42,435 nucleotides of DNA, from NCBI GenBank assembly GCA_937928005.1, contig CALFVD010000002.1:1-42435 (forward strand), given 5' to 3'. The DNA comes from an uncultured Neomegalonema sp. (GTDB lineage: Bacteria; Pseudomonadota; Alphaproteobacteria; Rhodobacterales; Rhodobacteraceae). Under the pieces are notes generated by a model. It saw only the letters and a program-made list of their open reading frames with translations. It was not told the DNA's origin and ran no database searches. Made by a program: the position numbers and the translations under genes. Shown here one piece after another: positions 15,966-24,436 of this stretch; the first letter of the stretch is position 1, and every line of letters starts with the position of its first letter.

Positions 15966-16996
15966 TGTGGCCCCCGTCCATTGACGCTAACACTGATATC
16001 AAAGCTGGCTTGACCCTTGCCTAGCGCCTTTGTCCCATCGACCCGCGCCCCGCTAAACAAGGGCGAGCGTTCCAATTCGCGCAGCAAAATATCGATGGAT
16101 GATCCAATCCCCTTCAATTGCAGCGTACCGGGGCGGTAATCCACCTTATTCAGGGCAATATCGGCGGGCATCAACGTTGCCAATTCCGACAGGATATACC
16201 ACGCGGGCACCGTATCCCCGCGCCCCTCGATGGCGGAGGAGGCGGCATGGGCATATTCAGCCAGATCGACTTCAAGCTGTATGAGATCAATGTTTGGCTC
16301 GCTGGTACGGGCGGCGAGTATGCGCGATTCTTCCGCTAACGAACTGCGCGCGCTCAGCGCCCGTATTGCAGCGCAGCTCCCCACGAATATCGTGAACACG
16401 GCCAATCCCACCATGATCCGCGATTGCGGGGTCGAGCGTACGCGCACGTCCTTGGCATAGAATTCCGGTCCATCGACAAAGCCTCTAGGCCAATCCACGC
16501 TCGTCACGCGCAGGGCTTCAAACCCCCATTGCCGCGCCATCCGTACCGCATCACCAACACTGTCCGACAGGGCGGCGGCGGCCAATATTCCCGGCTGTCC
16601 CCCCTCGGTCAGCTTGATTGGCGGGCCTGATACAGCAGTCAAGTCCCGCGCCTTGCGCCCACAGGTTTCGGCGATCCGAACGGCGAGGTTGCGAGTGCCC
16701 GATTCCGAAACTGGCCCCTCGATTTCACGAAAAATCACCTGTTCGCGAGGTAGACGCACTTCCACCGGTACGCCCGGCCCCGTGCGCTTTTCGGCAATAC
16801 TGCGCAATGCTTCGATTCGGGCGGCCCGGTCGGGGGCATCAAATGCCACGATCCCCAGCGGCGTCTCTGTCCCCCGTTCAACCAGCGCGACCTCCCGCTG
16901 TGAGAACAGCAGCGCAAGCGGAGAGCGGCTGCGCCCCGAAAAAACCGCCGTCAATTCGCCGAACCACCAGGCGAAGAAGGTTCTAATTCTTTCCAT
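15962..16996 (-). CDS. Type II secretion-like protein, GspL/PilM-N type
   Basis: The roughly 344-residue protein has a cytosolic N-terminal part of about 210 residues, one transmembrane helix near 213-232 (IMVGLAVFTIFVGSCAAI) and a periplasmic domain of about 110 residues. The periplasmic domain ends in a PilN/GspL-like ferredoxin fold (DIALNKVDYRPGTLQLKG). The topology is that of GspL, which links the secretion ATPase to the periplasmic clamp. The start is not certain: ATG at 16996 is preferred because upstream codons are basic and unlikely, but ATG at 17014 is possible and neither has a strong ribosome site. No ATPase, pilin or secretin gene lies nearby. Confidence 0.6.
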   Translation of the reverse strand: MERIRTFFAWWFGELTAVFSGRSRSPLALLFSQREVALVERGTETPLGIVAFDAPDRAARIEALRSIAEKRTGPGVPVEVRLPREQVIFREIEGPVSESGTRNLAVRIAETCGRKARDLTAVSGPPIKLTEGGQPGILAAAALSDSVGDAVRMARQWGFEALRVTSVDWPRGFVDGPEFYAKDVRVRSTPQSRIMVGLAVFTIFVGSCAAIRALSARSSLAEESRILAARTSEPNIDLIQLEVDLAEYAHAASSAIEGRGDTVPAWYILSELATLMPADIALNKVDYRPGTLQLKGIGSSIDILLRELERSPLFSGARVDGTKALGKGQASFDISVSVNGRGPQ

Positions 16997-17168
16997 GCGT
17001 CGTGCGCGCCTCATTGTTCTGCGAATGGGAATCGCATAGTCGCGCCACGAAGCAAAGCCAAAACCGCTCCTCACGATCCCGACAGAATCCCGCCGTTAGT
17101 TTGACTTGCGCATAACCCGCTTGTACCGAAACGTTTCTAAACGCGGATCGAAGTGCGGAGAGACGAGT

Positions 17169-18194
17169 ATGGATGGCGGCATGCCCCCGGTTAGAACCGG
17201 CAAAGAAATCGATGGTGTTGCGCTCCTTGACAGCGAACCGCAGATTCTACCGACCGAGAAATTCTCCCACCCGGACATTACTGCGAAGGGCGAGAGGCGC
17301 GCGCGCGTGCCGCTGAAGGGCGTCGAGACGCTGTGGTTCAATACCGGTACGCTCTGCAATATCGAATGCGAGAATTGTTACATTCTTTCCTCGCCCACCA
17401 ACGACGCGCTTGTCTACATGACCGAGGCTGAAGTGCGCGGCTATCTCGACCAGATCGACGCCCGCCGCGCCGCCGGATCGACTCGATGGGATGTGCGCGA
17501 GATCGCCTTTACGGGCGGTGAGCCGTTTATGAACCCTGAAATGATCGGCATTACCGAGGCGGCGTTGGAGCGCGGCTATGACGTGCTGATCCTCACAAAC
17601 GCCATGGCCCCCATGATGCGCCCCCGCGTGCAGAAGGGTTTGCTGGCCTTGCGCGAAAAATATGGCGACGCCCTCACCCTGCGCATCTCCATCGACCACC
17701 ACACTGCCGACCTGCATGACCGCGAGCGGGGCAAGGGTTCCTTCGCGAAAATGATGGAAGGGATGCGCTGGCTGGCCAAGGGCGGCTTCCGCCTCGACGC
17801 AGCGGGCCGCACCTGCTGGGGCGAAGACGAGAACGACGCGCGCAATGGCTACGCCGCCCTCTTCACTGAGACCGGCATCGAAATCGACGCCCATGATGCC
17901 TCCCGCTGTATTCTCTTCCCCGAAATGGATGCGGGCGAGGATGTGCCAGAGATTACGGGTGCCTGCTGGGGCATCCTCGATAAATCCCCCGCCGACATCA
18001 TGTGCGCCACCTCCCGCATGATCGTCAAAAGGAAGGGCGCTAAGGCTCCGGCGGTCCTCGCCTGCACGCTGCTGCCGTATTCCCCCGAATTCGAGCTAGG
18101 CCCGACGCTGAAAGACGCCGAAGCCCCCATCAAGCTCAACCACCCCCACTGTGCCAAGTTCTGCGTACTGGGTGGGGGCAGTTGTTCGGGGTAG
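17169..18194 (+). CDS. Radical SAM enzyme of unknown substrate
   Basis: The 341-residue protein has the radical SAM cluster motif CNIECENC (Cys 63, 67 and 70), the SAM-binding GGEPFMNPE segment and a TIM-barrel pattern (ALTLRISIDHHT). The C-terminus is rich in Cys (single Cys in ACWGIL, MCATS and LACTLL, then a final HCAKFCVLGGGSCSG cluster), suggesting an auxiliary iron-sulfur site. I recognise the superfamily but not the reaction. GGAGAG 8 bases before the ATG at 17169 fixes the start over 17106. It is divergent from the secretion-like set. The unknown gene at 18264 follows after 69 bp on the same strand. Confidence 0.85.
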   Translation: MDGGMPPVRTGKEIDGVALLDSEPQILPTEKFSHPDITAKGERRARVPLKGVETLWFNTGTLCNIECENCYILSSPTNDALVYMTEAEVRGYLDQIDARRAAGSTRWDVREIAFTGGEPFMNPEMIGITEAALERGYDVLILTNAMAPMMRPRVQKGLLALREKYGDALTLRISIDHHTADLHDRERGKGSFAKMMEGMRWLAKGGFRLDAAGRTCWGEDENDARNGYAALFTETGIEIDAHDASRCILFPEMDAGEDVPEITGACWGILDKSPADIMCATSRMIVKRKGAKAPAVLACTLLPYSPEFELGPTLKDAEAPIKLNHPHCAKFCVLGGGSCSG

Positions 18195-18263
18195 CGGTGC
18201 CGAATAAACTCGTCTTTTACGTTCATCTGCAAGACTGGGGCTCTAAACGAAAGGGCCTCGACT

Positions 18264-18908
18264 ATGTTTGGATTGCGCAGAAAACCACCAAAGAGACAAG
18301 CAGACGACGACGGCGTCGTTCGTGTCCTTCCAAAAGAACTTTTTCAGGGCAAGGTCGGCGAAATCCTTCGGCAAGCGGGGATCACGCAGGACATGCCGGG
18401 TAATATCGTCAGCCCAGCACCGGGCGGCTTGAAACCGCTCGACTACAGGATCGAGTACGGGCCGATCTTCCCTCTTGCCGTCTTCGACCATCCTCGGATC
18501 GGATCGCTTTTCAAGGAAGTGACGGGGATTGAATACAATATGCGAGGCAATCATGTGTGGCTTTTCGTCGATGCGATCACCGTCGAAGCTGTAAATGCTT
18601 CGCCGATTGAGATGAGGCAGGTTCTGGTCGAGAGCGGCTGCGGATTGACGCAATATACGAGCGACACCACCGGCAGGACCGAATTCCTTCTCAAAGAATT
18701 GGACAAGATGGCTGCATTGGATTGTCCGAGAGAGAATCTGAAGACCGGCTTCTTGAGCCTGTACATGTTCATGGACGGCAACATTAAAGGCTTGGTTAAT
18801 GACGGTTCAGGTAAGCTGATTGTTCCAGAAAACCCGAAACCACAATGCACGCCGGGTTTCGAGCCTTTCGATCCGGTCAAGGCGCTGGAGGCGCTGGTGT
18901 CCGGATAG
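18264..18908 (+). CDS. Unknown soluble protein of 214 residues
   Basis: I do not recognise a family. The protein has a basic N-terminus (MFGLRRKPPKRQ), no signal peptide and no transmembrane helix. It has mixed alpha/beta character with a central aromatic segment (YNMRGNHVWLFVDAITVEAV) and four Cys spread through the chain. Its codon use and coherent amino-acid composition look coding. It lies between a radical SAM gene and an SOS-boxed helicase; a 291-bp palindrome-rich gap separates it from the helicase. Confidence 0.65.
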   Translation: MFGLRRKPPKRQADDDGVVRVLPKELFQGKVGEILRQAGITQDMPGNIVSPAPGGLKPLDYRIEYGPIFPLAVFDHPRIGSLFKEVTGIEYNMRGNHVWLFVDAITVEAVNASPIEMRQVLVESGCGLTQYTSDTTGRTEFLLKELDKMAALDCPRENLKTGFLSLYMFMDGNIKGLVNDGSGKLIVPENPKPQCTPGFEPFDPVKALEALVSG

Positions 18909-19164
18909 CGTCGTTAGATTGGCGTGGTCGACGAGGCTTTCCCAGGGCAATCGCTTGAAGAAGAAATCATGCTGTCCCGAACGCAATGCGGCATGAAATG
19001 ACGCTTTGCAGATGCGGGACCTCCTGTCTTTTGGGGTAGATCCCCTCCACAAGGAGACCCCGCATCAAGTGCGGGGCCATCCAAGGGCGGGGCAGCGAAA
19101 GTTCTTTCAAGTGATTGCTGTGGGCTTTCTGCTTCCCCCTTGTATTTTCTTTGCAATCGTTCCA
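18909..19164. repeat. Palindrome-rich intergenic region with REP-like hairpins
   Basis: No gene is seen. A perfect hairpin, CCCCGCA (19058-19064) with TGCGGGG (19070-19076), follows a nested structure in which GGGG-TAGAT-CCCC sits inside CTCCT/AGGAG arms (about 19021-19055). The phrase around CCCCGCATCAAGTGCGGGG is of the short palindromic kind scattered between genes in many Alphaproteobacteria. It may also end transcripts of the 18264 gene, but no T-tract follows. Confidence 0.5.
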
Positions 19165-19179
19165 GAACATCCCCTGAAC
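19165..19179 (+). promoter_or_regulatory. LexA-type SOS box (GAAC-N7-GAAC)
   Basis: The site reads GAACATCCCCTGAAC: two direct GAAC units with 7 bases between them, 20 bp before the ATG of the helicase gene at 19200. It has the same form and spacing as the box at 9780-9794. Its position just ahead of a DNA helicase gene makes SOS control likely. Binding is inferred. Confidence 0.7.
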
Positions 19180-19199
19180 ATTGAAATCAGGGCATACGA

Positions 19200-20726
19200 A
19201 TGGATGGCGAAGCGGCTGACGCGCCGATTGGGGCGTATTCCGACGATCAGGACAGCGCCTTCACGCGGGCCTGCGCCTTCATCGCGCGTAGTGGCCTGAC
19301 GCTGGAGGGGGTGCCCACCGATGCGCTCGGCTCCCGCGAAGAAATCGACAACGACCTTGGTCGTGTCTTTGCGATCTTGGGCAAGGCAGGCTCCGGCAAG
19401 ACCCGGCTCCTCGCTGATCTCGGTAAGCTTCTGTCGGAAGCTGATGTCGAGCAGATCAGCGCCGATCACGACATAAAACGCTCCGGCAGATCGACCTTCG
19501 CCATCGTTGCCCCCACCAACAAGGCCGCCAGCGTCCTACGCAACCGGGGCGTCGAGGCAACGACGATCCACCGCATCATCTACACCCCCGTCTATGACCC
19601 CGAATACGAAAAGATCGCCGAATGGCTTCAGGATGACGGCAAGGGCGAGCGCCCGGAACACCTGTCTCTCGTTGAAGGTGCGCTCGACCGGGCGCTGATG
19701 TTCTTCAAGGAAACCAAATCCATCCCGGCGGCCCTTGCCAGTGCGGGCCTGCGCGGTTCCGAGTTCATCACCGGCTGGACCCGGCGCGACGATTCCATTG
19801 ATATCGGCCTCGTGGACGAATCCTCGATGCTTGATGATAAGCAGCTCGAAGACCTGCGCCGCGTCTTCAAGACCTTGATCCTGTTCGGTGATCCGGCCCA
19901 GCTTGCCCCCGTTGGCCAATCCGACTCCATGGCCTTCGACTCGATACCGGAGGAAGGGAAAGCCTATCTGCATCAAGTCCACCGTCAGGCCCAAGGCAAC
20001 CCGATCATCGAATTGGCCTATGCCATCGCTGACCCGTCCCTTGATTTCGAGGGGTTCGAGCGCCTGATCCGCGAGGTGGCCGAGCGTGATGACCGGGTTG
20101 TCATTGCCCCCCGCGCCAATCCCGAACTCATGGCGCTCTCCCCCATGCTCGTCTGGCGTAATGCGACGCGCATCCGCCTCATCTGGGCTTTTCGCAAAGC
20201 TTATGACATTGCCGAGACTGCTCTTGTCAAAGGGGAGCCGCTTATATGCGACGGTGCCGAAATCCCGATGAAGCAGCGTAAAAAACGAATCGCTCTTGAA
20301 CAGGCTGGTCTCGTGAAGGGCGCTCAGGTCTTCTATATGGGGGCGGGCCGCAAACCGGGCTTTGCGCGCCTCTATGTCGCGGGGGCAGAAGACCCTCAGC
20401 TTAGTGTCGCCTCGATTATTCAGATTGAACGCGGGGATGATGCCGAACCAATCATCCCGCTCGCCGCTCGTATGGGCGCTGTATTTTTGCACGGTGCCGC
20501 TTGTACCATCCATAAGGCCCAAGGCTCACAATGGCCTTCCGTACAAGTATTTGCGCCTGATCTTTATGCCGCCGCCCGGTCCAATCGAATTGAAAACGGT
20601 ATCCCCTTATGGAAGCGCCTCGCCTACGTCGCCATTACTCGCGCACAGGATCGACTCTTCTGGGTTACGCGCTACGCGATGAGTAGGCCAGAAGCAGAAA
20701 TTGATCCAAAACGTCTCATTAGCTGA
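19200..20726 (+). CDS. SF1B (RecD-like) DNA helicase/AAA ATPase
   Basis: The 508-residue helicase has Walker A GKAGSGKT (61-68), motif Ia in VAPTNKAA, Walker B VDESSM (D206-E207), motif III GDPAQLAPVG (230-239), motif IV in HRQAQGNPI, and C-terminal motifs TIHKAQGSQWPSV and YVAITRAQDRLFW. This is the RecD/Pif1-like order of SF1B helicases. It lacks the long N-terminal domain of RecD2. AGGG before the ATG and a LexA-type box 20 bp further up support the start and suggest induction by DNA damage. The physiological role (repair, replication restart or phage-derived) is not shown. Confidence 0.85.
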   Translation: MDGEAADAPIGAYSDDQDSAFTRACAFIARSGLTLEGVPTDALGSREEIDNDLGRVFAILGKAGSGKTRLLADLGKLLSEADVEQISADHDIKRSGRSTFAIVAPTNKAASVLRNRGVEATTIHRIIYTPVYDPEYEKIAEWLQDDGKGERPEHLSLVEGALDRALMFFKETKSIPAALASAGLRGSEFITGWTRRDDSIDIGLVDESSMLDDKQLEDLRRVFKTLILFGDPAQLAPVGQSDSMAFDSIPEEGKAYLHQVHRQAQGNPIIELAYAIADPSLDFEGFERLIREVAERDDRVVIAPRANPELMALSPMLVWRNATRIRLIWAFRKAYDIAETALVKGEPLICDGAEIPMKQRKKRIALEQAGLVKGAQVFYMGAGRKPGFARLYVAGAEDPQLSVASIIQIERGDDAEPIIPLAARMGAVFLHGAACTIHKAQGSQWPSVQVFAPDLYAAARSNRIENGIPLWKRLAYVAITRAQDRLFWVTRYAMSRPEAEIDPKRLIS

Positions 20727-20822
20727 GATAAGGAAAATCTATTCACTTGAAATACTCCGTGTACTGCTTGACTGTTGCCTAATCTACGATAGACGTATTG
20801 CGGGACACACTCTTAACGCGCA

Positions 20823-22046
20823 ATGATTTTGGGGTGCTGCGCGAAGTGTAAAATGGAGTTTTTTGTGACAACGAACCGGAAGAGCTTGACTAGACTGACG
20901 TTACGCCCCAGCGAACGCTCGGTCCTTCACTTACTGCGCATTAATGGGCCAACCTCGAAAGCCGAGCTTGCGCGACGCTCTGATATGAGCGCGCAAGGCA
21001 TCTCTGTAATCGTTGATCGCCTGTTGGATCTTGGCCTCGTTGCCAAGGGCCATAAGCAGCGCGGGCGCGTTGGCCAACCTTCAACCCCGATTTCCCTTAG
21101 TGCCGAGGGCGCCATGTCTATTGGTATCTTCATCGGGCGTGATGAAGCGGAGATTTCCGTTGCCGATTTTACTGGCGAGATCGTTGATTCCGCCACTGTG
21201 CAATATCAAGATGCGACTGATCACAGCACGTCTGTGATGCTCTACGATAAAGTCATGGCCTTGGCTAACGCTGCTGAGGCTCTCCGCTGGCAACGCCATG
21301 TGGGCATCGGTATCGCCGCTAATGAGAGTCTACTGCGCTATTATCATAACGATGAAAGTGCCGAGATGATGCCTTCAATCGCACAACCTCTTTCAGTGCA
21401 GCTTGCGAAGGCATTTGATGTACCGGTCCATTGTATCAACGATATCCGCGCCGCTTGTTTAGCCGAGATGACGCTGGGCAATAGCAAACCTGCATCCAAC
21501 GTTCTTTATCTCAGTATTGGTCTATTGTTCGGTAGCGGAATTATCCTCGAAGGACGCCTGATAGGTAAGGAATCAAATCTGTCGAGTAGCCTGCATAAAT
21601 TGCCGGTTGCGGTTGGCGATGGTGGAATATTGGGCGAATTCGCTTCGCTGCGTTCTCTATCGGATGCCATTAAGGCAGCCGGATATTCTTTCCTAGATGA
21701 AAGGCGTGCTGGCTTTCCAAATACGCGCAATATCTTCGATCATTGGCGCGCCAATGCGGTTACGGCGCTTGCTATTGCTATCCGCGCTGCTTGTGCGACA
21801 TTACCGTTGGATAGCATCGTCATTGACAGTAGGCTTCGTAACGAAGACCTAAAACTCGTAATCAATGAGCTTCGCGAAGCCCTTCATACGGGTTTCGAGC
21901 GCGGTGCCATTGTGCCCGATATCGCTGGCGGCAAGTTTGGCACCCGTGCGCGTTCTGTGGGTACAGCAATGGTCCCATTCTACAAGATGTTTGGGCCACC
22001 GGAGCGCGAATCGCGTGAACGCAGGGAAAGGAAAGACGTCGCTTAA
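20823..22046 (+). CDS. ROK-family (NagC/XylR-like) transcriptional regulator
   Basis: The 407-residue protein has an N-terminal winged helix (about residues 28-85, RSVLHLLRINGPTSKAELAR, then SAQGISVIVDRLLDLGLV) and a C-terminal ROK sugar-kinase-like domain. The usual ROK zinc motif (CxCGxxGCxE) is absent: the equivalent stretch reads GDGGILGEFASL, and the phosphate-binding signature is also weak, so it is probably a non-catalytic regulator with altered ligand binding. No sugar gene is nearby, which is unusual for this family. The start may be 20823 or the ATG at 20853. Base composition is more AT-rich than the flanking prfA region. Confidence 0.8.
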   Translation: MILGCCAKCKMEFFVTTNRKSLTRLTLRPSERSVLHLLRINGPTSKAELARRSDMSAQGISVIVDRLLDLGLVAKGHKQRGRVGQPSTPISLSAEGAMSIGIFIGRDEAEISVADFTGEIVDSATVQYQDATDHSTSVMLYDKVMALANAAEALRWQRHVGIGIAANESLLRYYHNDESAEMMPSIAQPLSVQLAKAFDVPVHCINDIRAACLAEMTLGNSKPASNVLYLSIGLLFGSGIILEGRLIGKESNLSSSLHKLPVAVGDGGILGEFASLRSLSDAIKAAGYSFLDERRAGFPNTRNIFDHWRANAVTALAIAIRAACATLPLDSIVIDSRLRNEDLKLVINELREALHTGFERGAIVPDIAGGKFGTRARSVGTAMVPFYKMFGPPERESRERRERKDVA

Positions 22047-22052
22047 GTGTTG

Positions 22053-22349
22053 TTATAGTGGCGTAGGATTTCCACGACTAAAGGGCAGATCGACGGCGGC
22101 GGTGTCACAGCCCTCGCCAGTCTGCATCCAGTTGGTGTTGTTGAGCACCAACACACAGCGCAATGTCACCATGCGCCCACCCCGCATCTGGCACATCGTC
22201 TCGCCAAGCGATGCTTTGCCGCCGCTATAGCGACATTCACAAGGCGTTTTTGGTGGTTTCGGCCCTGTCCAGCCCTTGAAACGAGGCTCAGCCGTCGCCG
22301 TTTGTGCGGCTATCAGGGCGAACACCAGACCTGTTACGATCCGTTTCAT
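22053..22349 (-). CDS. Small exported cysteine-containing protein
   Basis: This 98-residue protein starts with a signal peptide (MKRIVTGLVFALIAAQTATA). The mature part of about 77 residues has five Cys, including CECRYSGGKASLGETMC and a later C-V-L block, which probably form disulfides in the periplasm. No domain is recognised. Longer in-frame starts to 22478 are rejected because they would bury the signal peptide and cross the prfA start. The gene is divergent from prfA with a 93-bp gap and is convergent with the ROK regulator gene. Confidence 0.65.
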   Translation of the reverse strand: MKRIVTGLVFALIAAQTATAEPRFKGWTGPKPPKTPCECRYSGGKASLGETMCQMRGGRMVTLRCVLVLNNTNWMQTGEGCDTAAVDLPFSRGNPTPL

Positions 22350-22442
22350 GTGAATTTCTGTAGCATGAAACCGCGCCCGATAACACCCCGCCATATGCGA
22401 TGATTCCTTGACCTTGGCGGTGTAACCCGCAAAACCGCCCCC

Positions 22443-23498
22443 ATGATCCCACGTGAGAAGATTTCGCAAATCCTGCAACGATTCGAGTTTCTCGAAGCTT
22501 CTATGGCCGAGGGCGTCTCTGGCGATGCTTATGTCACGCTATCGAAGGAGTATTCCGCCCTTCAGGCCGTCTCTGCCCAAGCCCGCGCCTATGAAACCCT
22601 GATCGAGGATATCGACGCTGCCGAGGCGATGCTCGATGACCCCGAAATGCGCAGCTATGCCGAGGAAGAACTTGAACGTCTGCGCGCCGATCTCCCCGAA
22701 GTAGAACAGGCCATGCGCATCGCGCTTCTGCCCCGCGACGAGGCCGATGAGAAATCTGCCATTCTTGAAATCCGCGCCGGAACCGGCGGCGATGAGGCCG
22801 CGCTTTTCGCCGGAGACTTGTTCCGTATGTATGCCCGCTACGCCGAAGGGCGCGGCTGGAAGGTTGAGGTGATGGAGGAGAGCGAGGGCGAAATGGGCGG
22901 TTACAAGGAGATCATCGCCTCCGTGAAGGGTGCGGGCGTCTTCGCCAAGCTAAAATTCGAGAGCGGAGTCCACCGCGTCCAGCGCGTACCTGAAACCGAG
23001 AGCCAAGGCCGCATCCACACATCGGCGGCAACAGTCGCCGTTCTGCCCGAAGCCGAGGCAATCGACGTGACAATCAACGATGCCGACCTGCGTATTGATA
23101 CCATGCGCGCGTCGGGGGCGGGGGGGCAGCACGTCAACACCACCGATTCGGCGGTTCGCATCACTCACCTGCCCACGGGCCTTGTCGTCACGTCATCGGA
23201 GAAATCGCAGCATACCAACCGCGCCAAGGCGATGGATGTTCTGCGTGCGCGCCTCTACGACATGCAGCGCCGCGAAGCCGATGAGGCCCGCGCTGCCGAC
23301 CGCAAGGGCCAAATCGGCTCCGGCGACCGCTCCGAACGAATCCGTACCTATAATTTCCCCCAAGGTCGCGTCAGCGACCACCGCATTAACCTCACGCTCT
23401 ACAAGCTCGACGAAGTCATAGCCGGGTCGCTTGATGAGTTGATCGACGGCCTAACCGCTGATGATCAGGCGACCAAGCTGGCCGACCTCGAGGCGTGA
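22443..23498 (+). CDS. prfA: Peptide chain release factor 1
   Basis: The 351-residue class I release factor reads UAA and UAG. The codon-recognition tripeptide is PET (183-185, in [14 protein letters not shown]), the RF1 form of PxT, and the peptidyl-hydrolysis loop GGQ is at 227-229. Length and order of domains are normal for RF1. prmC, whose product methylates the GGQ glutamine, overlaps its stop (TGATG), a classical pairing. Confidence 0.97.
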   Translation: MIPREKISQILQRFEFLEASMAEGVSGDAYVTLSKEYSALQAVSAQARAYETLIEDIDAAEAMLDDPEMRSYAEEELERLRADLPEVEQAMRIALLPRDEADEKSAILEIRAGTGGDEAALFAGDLFRMYARYAEGRGWKVEVMEESEGEMGGYKEIIASVKGAGVFAKLKFESGVHRVQRVPETESQGRIHTSAATVAVLPEAEAIDVTINDADLRIDTMRASGAGGQHVNTTDSAVRITHLPTGLVVTSSEKSQHTNRAKAMDVLRARLYDMQRREADEARAADRKGQIGSGDRSERIRTYNFPQGRVSDHRINLTLYKLDEVIAGSLDELIDGLTADDQATKLADLEA

Positions 23499-24340
23499 TG
23501 ACGCGGGGCGCGGCGATGCGAGCGGGCAGGACACGCCTGCCCGATTCAGATAGCCCCGCCCGTGATGCTCGTGACTTGCTGCTCCACATCCTCGGTATCG
23601 ACTCCGCCGCCCTGATCGCCAGTGAACACGATCCGATGACCACTGGCGAGGTTGCCCGATACAATGCCGTTATTTCCCGCCGCGCGGCCCATGAGCCGGT
23701 CTCCAAAATCATCGGCCTGCGCGCATTTTACGGGTTAGACTTCCGCGTCACCCCCGATGTTCTCGATCCTCGCCCTGATAGCGAAACACTCGTTGATGCG
23801 GTGCTGGAATATGCTGACACCACAACCTCCATACGCATTCTCGATATGGGTACGGGGTCTGGATGCTTACTCCTCACGCTTTTGCATAGCTTGCCGAACG
23901 CCACCGGCATGGGCGTCGATATTTCGCCTGCTGCTCTAAAAGTAGCACAAGAAAATGCAAATCGCCTGCATCTGAGCGAAAAAACGCGCTTTGTTTGCTC
24001 TAATTGGCTCGAAAAGGTTGACGAGACCTTTGACCTTGTGGTTTGCAATCCTCCATACATCGGTAAAAATGAAGCGCCGACGCTTTCGGGCGATGTCCTG
24101 TTATGGGATCCGAAGCTGGCTTTATTCGCCGATGAAGACGGTCTGGCCGCGTATCGAGCAATTGCCTCGACACTACGCCGGGCGCTTTCTGAAACCGGAA
24201 CGGCGTTCTTTGAGATCGGTTTGGGTCAGGAAAAGGCGGTTAAGCGCCTTTTTTCCGAGGCCGGGTTCGAGAACATGACGTTTCGCCGCGATATCGCGGG
24301 AATAAGCCGTTGCATGATTGTGCCATCCGCACGGTCATAA
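23498..24340 (+). CDS. prmC: Release-factor glutamine methyltransferase PrmC
   Basis: This 280-residue SAM-dependent methyltransferase modifies the GGQ glutamine of release factors. The SAM-binding motif is LDMGTGSGCLLL (about 115-126), and the catalytic NPPY at 184-187 binds the glutamine side chain. The start ATG shares a base with the prfA stop (TGATG), so translation is probably coupled. A GTG three bases earlier is in frame but less likely. Confidence 0.95.
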   Translation: MTRGAAMRAGRTRLPDSDSPARDARDLLLHILGIDSAALIASEHDPMTTGEVARYNAVISRRAAHEPVSKIIGLRAFYGLDFRVTPDVLDPRPDSETLVDAVLEYADTTTSIRILDMGTGSGCLLLTLLHSLPNATGMGVDISPAALKVAQENANRLHLSEKTRFVCSNWLEKVDETFDLVVCNPPYIGKNEAPTLSGDVLLWDPKLALFADEDGLAAYRAIASTLRRALSETGTAFFEIGLGQEKAVKRLFSEAGFENMTFRRDIAGISRCMIVPSARS

Positions 24341-24436
24341 ACGCGGTCAACCCGCCTGATTGAGGATTTGAAAGACCGGTCCTGTCTTCGCATAACCCAA
24401 GGGTAATGCTATGCTGATCGACTTTCCGAACGATAT

